Below, in pieces: positions 5,037-5,334 of a DNA stretch of 5,334 nt. The position numbers were made by a program, and so were the translations under genes. The DNA is taken from positions 1 through 5,334 of the forward strand of contig DAOUPU010000175.1 in the NCBI GenBank assembly GCA_030625995.1. Reading direction: 5' to 3'. The stretch's first letter is position 1. Every line of letters starts with the position of its first letter. This DNA is from Flavobacteriaceae bacterium (GTDB lineage Bacteria > Bacteroidota > Bacteroidia > Flavobacteriales > Flavobacteriaceae). A model generated the notes under the pieces. The model did no database searches, was not told the DNA's origin, and was given only the letters and a program-made list of their open reading frames with translations.

Positions 5037-5136
5037 TCCCGCTAGATACTGAAACAAGTTCAGCATCTGAAGCGGGATTAGTTCAACTAAAAATTTTAAT
5101 TTCGTTTGGCAACTCATTAAAATTAAGTTTCATTAA
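5037..5136. repeat. Structured dispersed repeat, copy B
   Basis: The outer stem TCCCGCT (5037-5043) / AGCGGGA (5071-5077) is identical to copy A. The inner hairpin is different: AGATACTGAA (5044-5053) / TTCAGCATCT (5059-5068) around ACAAG. After the shared TTAGTTCAACT, hairpin 2 has a 9-bp stem (5092-5100 / 5116-5124) with the loop TTCGTTTGGCAACTC, followed by AAGTTTCATTAA. Hairpin 2 keeps the loop edges of copy A, and two of its base pairs are replaced by different complementary pairs. Confidence 0.7.
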
Positions 5137-5202
5137 AAATAAATTAAAATTTGTGTTTTTGACCCTAAAGTTTTGGACGCAATTTTTGATTTTAGAATTG
5201 TG

Positions 5203-5257
5203 CCAAAGCTTTGAGGCTGGTGAGCAAGGCAGCGCCCAATGAAGCTTTGGTTTTTTT
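5203..5257 (+). terminator. Hairpin with T7 tail, intrinsic-terminator-like
   Basis: CCAAAGCTT (5203-5211) and AAGCTTTGG (5242-5250) form a perfect 9-bp stem, with GCTG/CAGC (5216-5219, 5230-5233) as an inner stem. Seven T (5251-5257) follow directly. No + strand gene ends just before it, so it may belong to a repeat unit or guard against readthrough into whatever lies to the right. Confidence 0.5.
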
Positions 5258-5334
5258 ACAAAAATTACATATCCAAAATAATCAAGTAAATTTTTGTGAA
5301 ACAAAGAAAAAAGCGGGTGAGGAATGAGAGAACG

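Noticed and set aside
4881..5304. Several overlapping ORFs of 70-80 codons on both strands (for example 4881-5117 -, 5027-5242 +, 5083-5304 -)
   Set aside because: They are translations of repeat and hairpin sequence. The frames overlap on both strands, look compositionally poor and have no recognisable domain.

Overview
The window is AT-rich and looks like a chromosomal accessory segment from a member of the Bacteroidota, most likely a flavobacterium or close relative. The main reasons are four promoter-like sites resembling the Bacteroidota consensus (TTTG about 19 bp upstream of TAnnTTTG), start codons without clear Shine-Dalgarno sequences, and protein families typical of the group. No tRNA, rRNA, CRISPR array, integrase or transposase gene is visible.

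Layout: positions 2-193 hold the 3' end of a YegP/UPF0339-family gene (+), closed by a bidirectional hairpin terminator. Facing it on the - strand is a complete AbiE toxin-antitoxin operon: abiEi (1853-1041) overlaps abiEii (1044-247) by ATGA. A Bacteroidota promoter is framed by a 13-bp inverted repeat just upstream of abiEi. Directly behind that promoter lies a second, diverged yegP 3' end (about 1966-2013, +). The abiE operon therefore sits between two copies of the same gene end. A second bidirectional purine/pyrimidine hairpin (2026-2097) separates it from a DUF4172-type Fic protein (3238-2120, -). The fic promoter is embedded in a perfect 12-bp palindrome plus further GCGGT-containing half-sites.

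Farther right are a 120-residue protein I do not recognise (3738-3376, -), which appears to have a structured leader of about 245 nt, and a DUF6933-like protein (4791-4276, -). The rest is non-coding and rich in repeats. The most notable are two copies (3762-3851 and 5037-5136) of a roughly 90-100-nt two-hairpin element. Its second stem shows two compensatory base-pair changes between the copies, and the inner part of its first hairpin has been exchanged.

The genes do not form a metabolic pathway. They read as separate, individually promoted defence or stress modules on one strand: a nucleotidyltransferase toxin with its repressor-antitoxin, a self-inhibited AMP-transferase, and two proteins of unknown function. 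The parts most likely to be undescribed are the structured repeat, the leader before the 120-residue gene, and the arrangement of abiE between two yegP ends.
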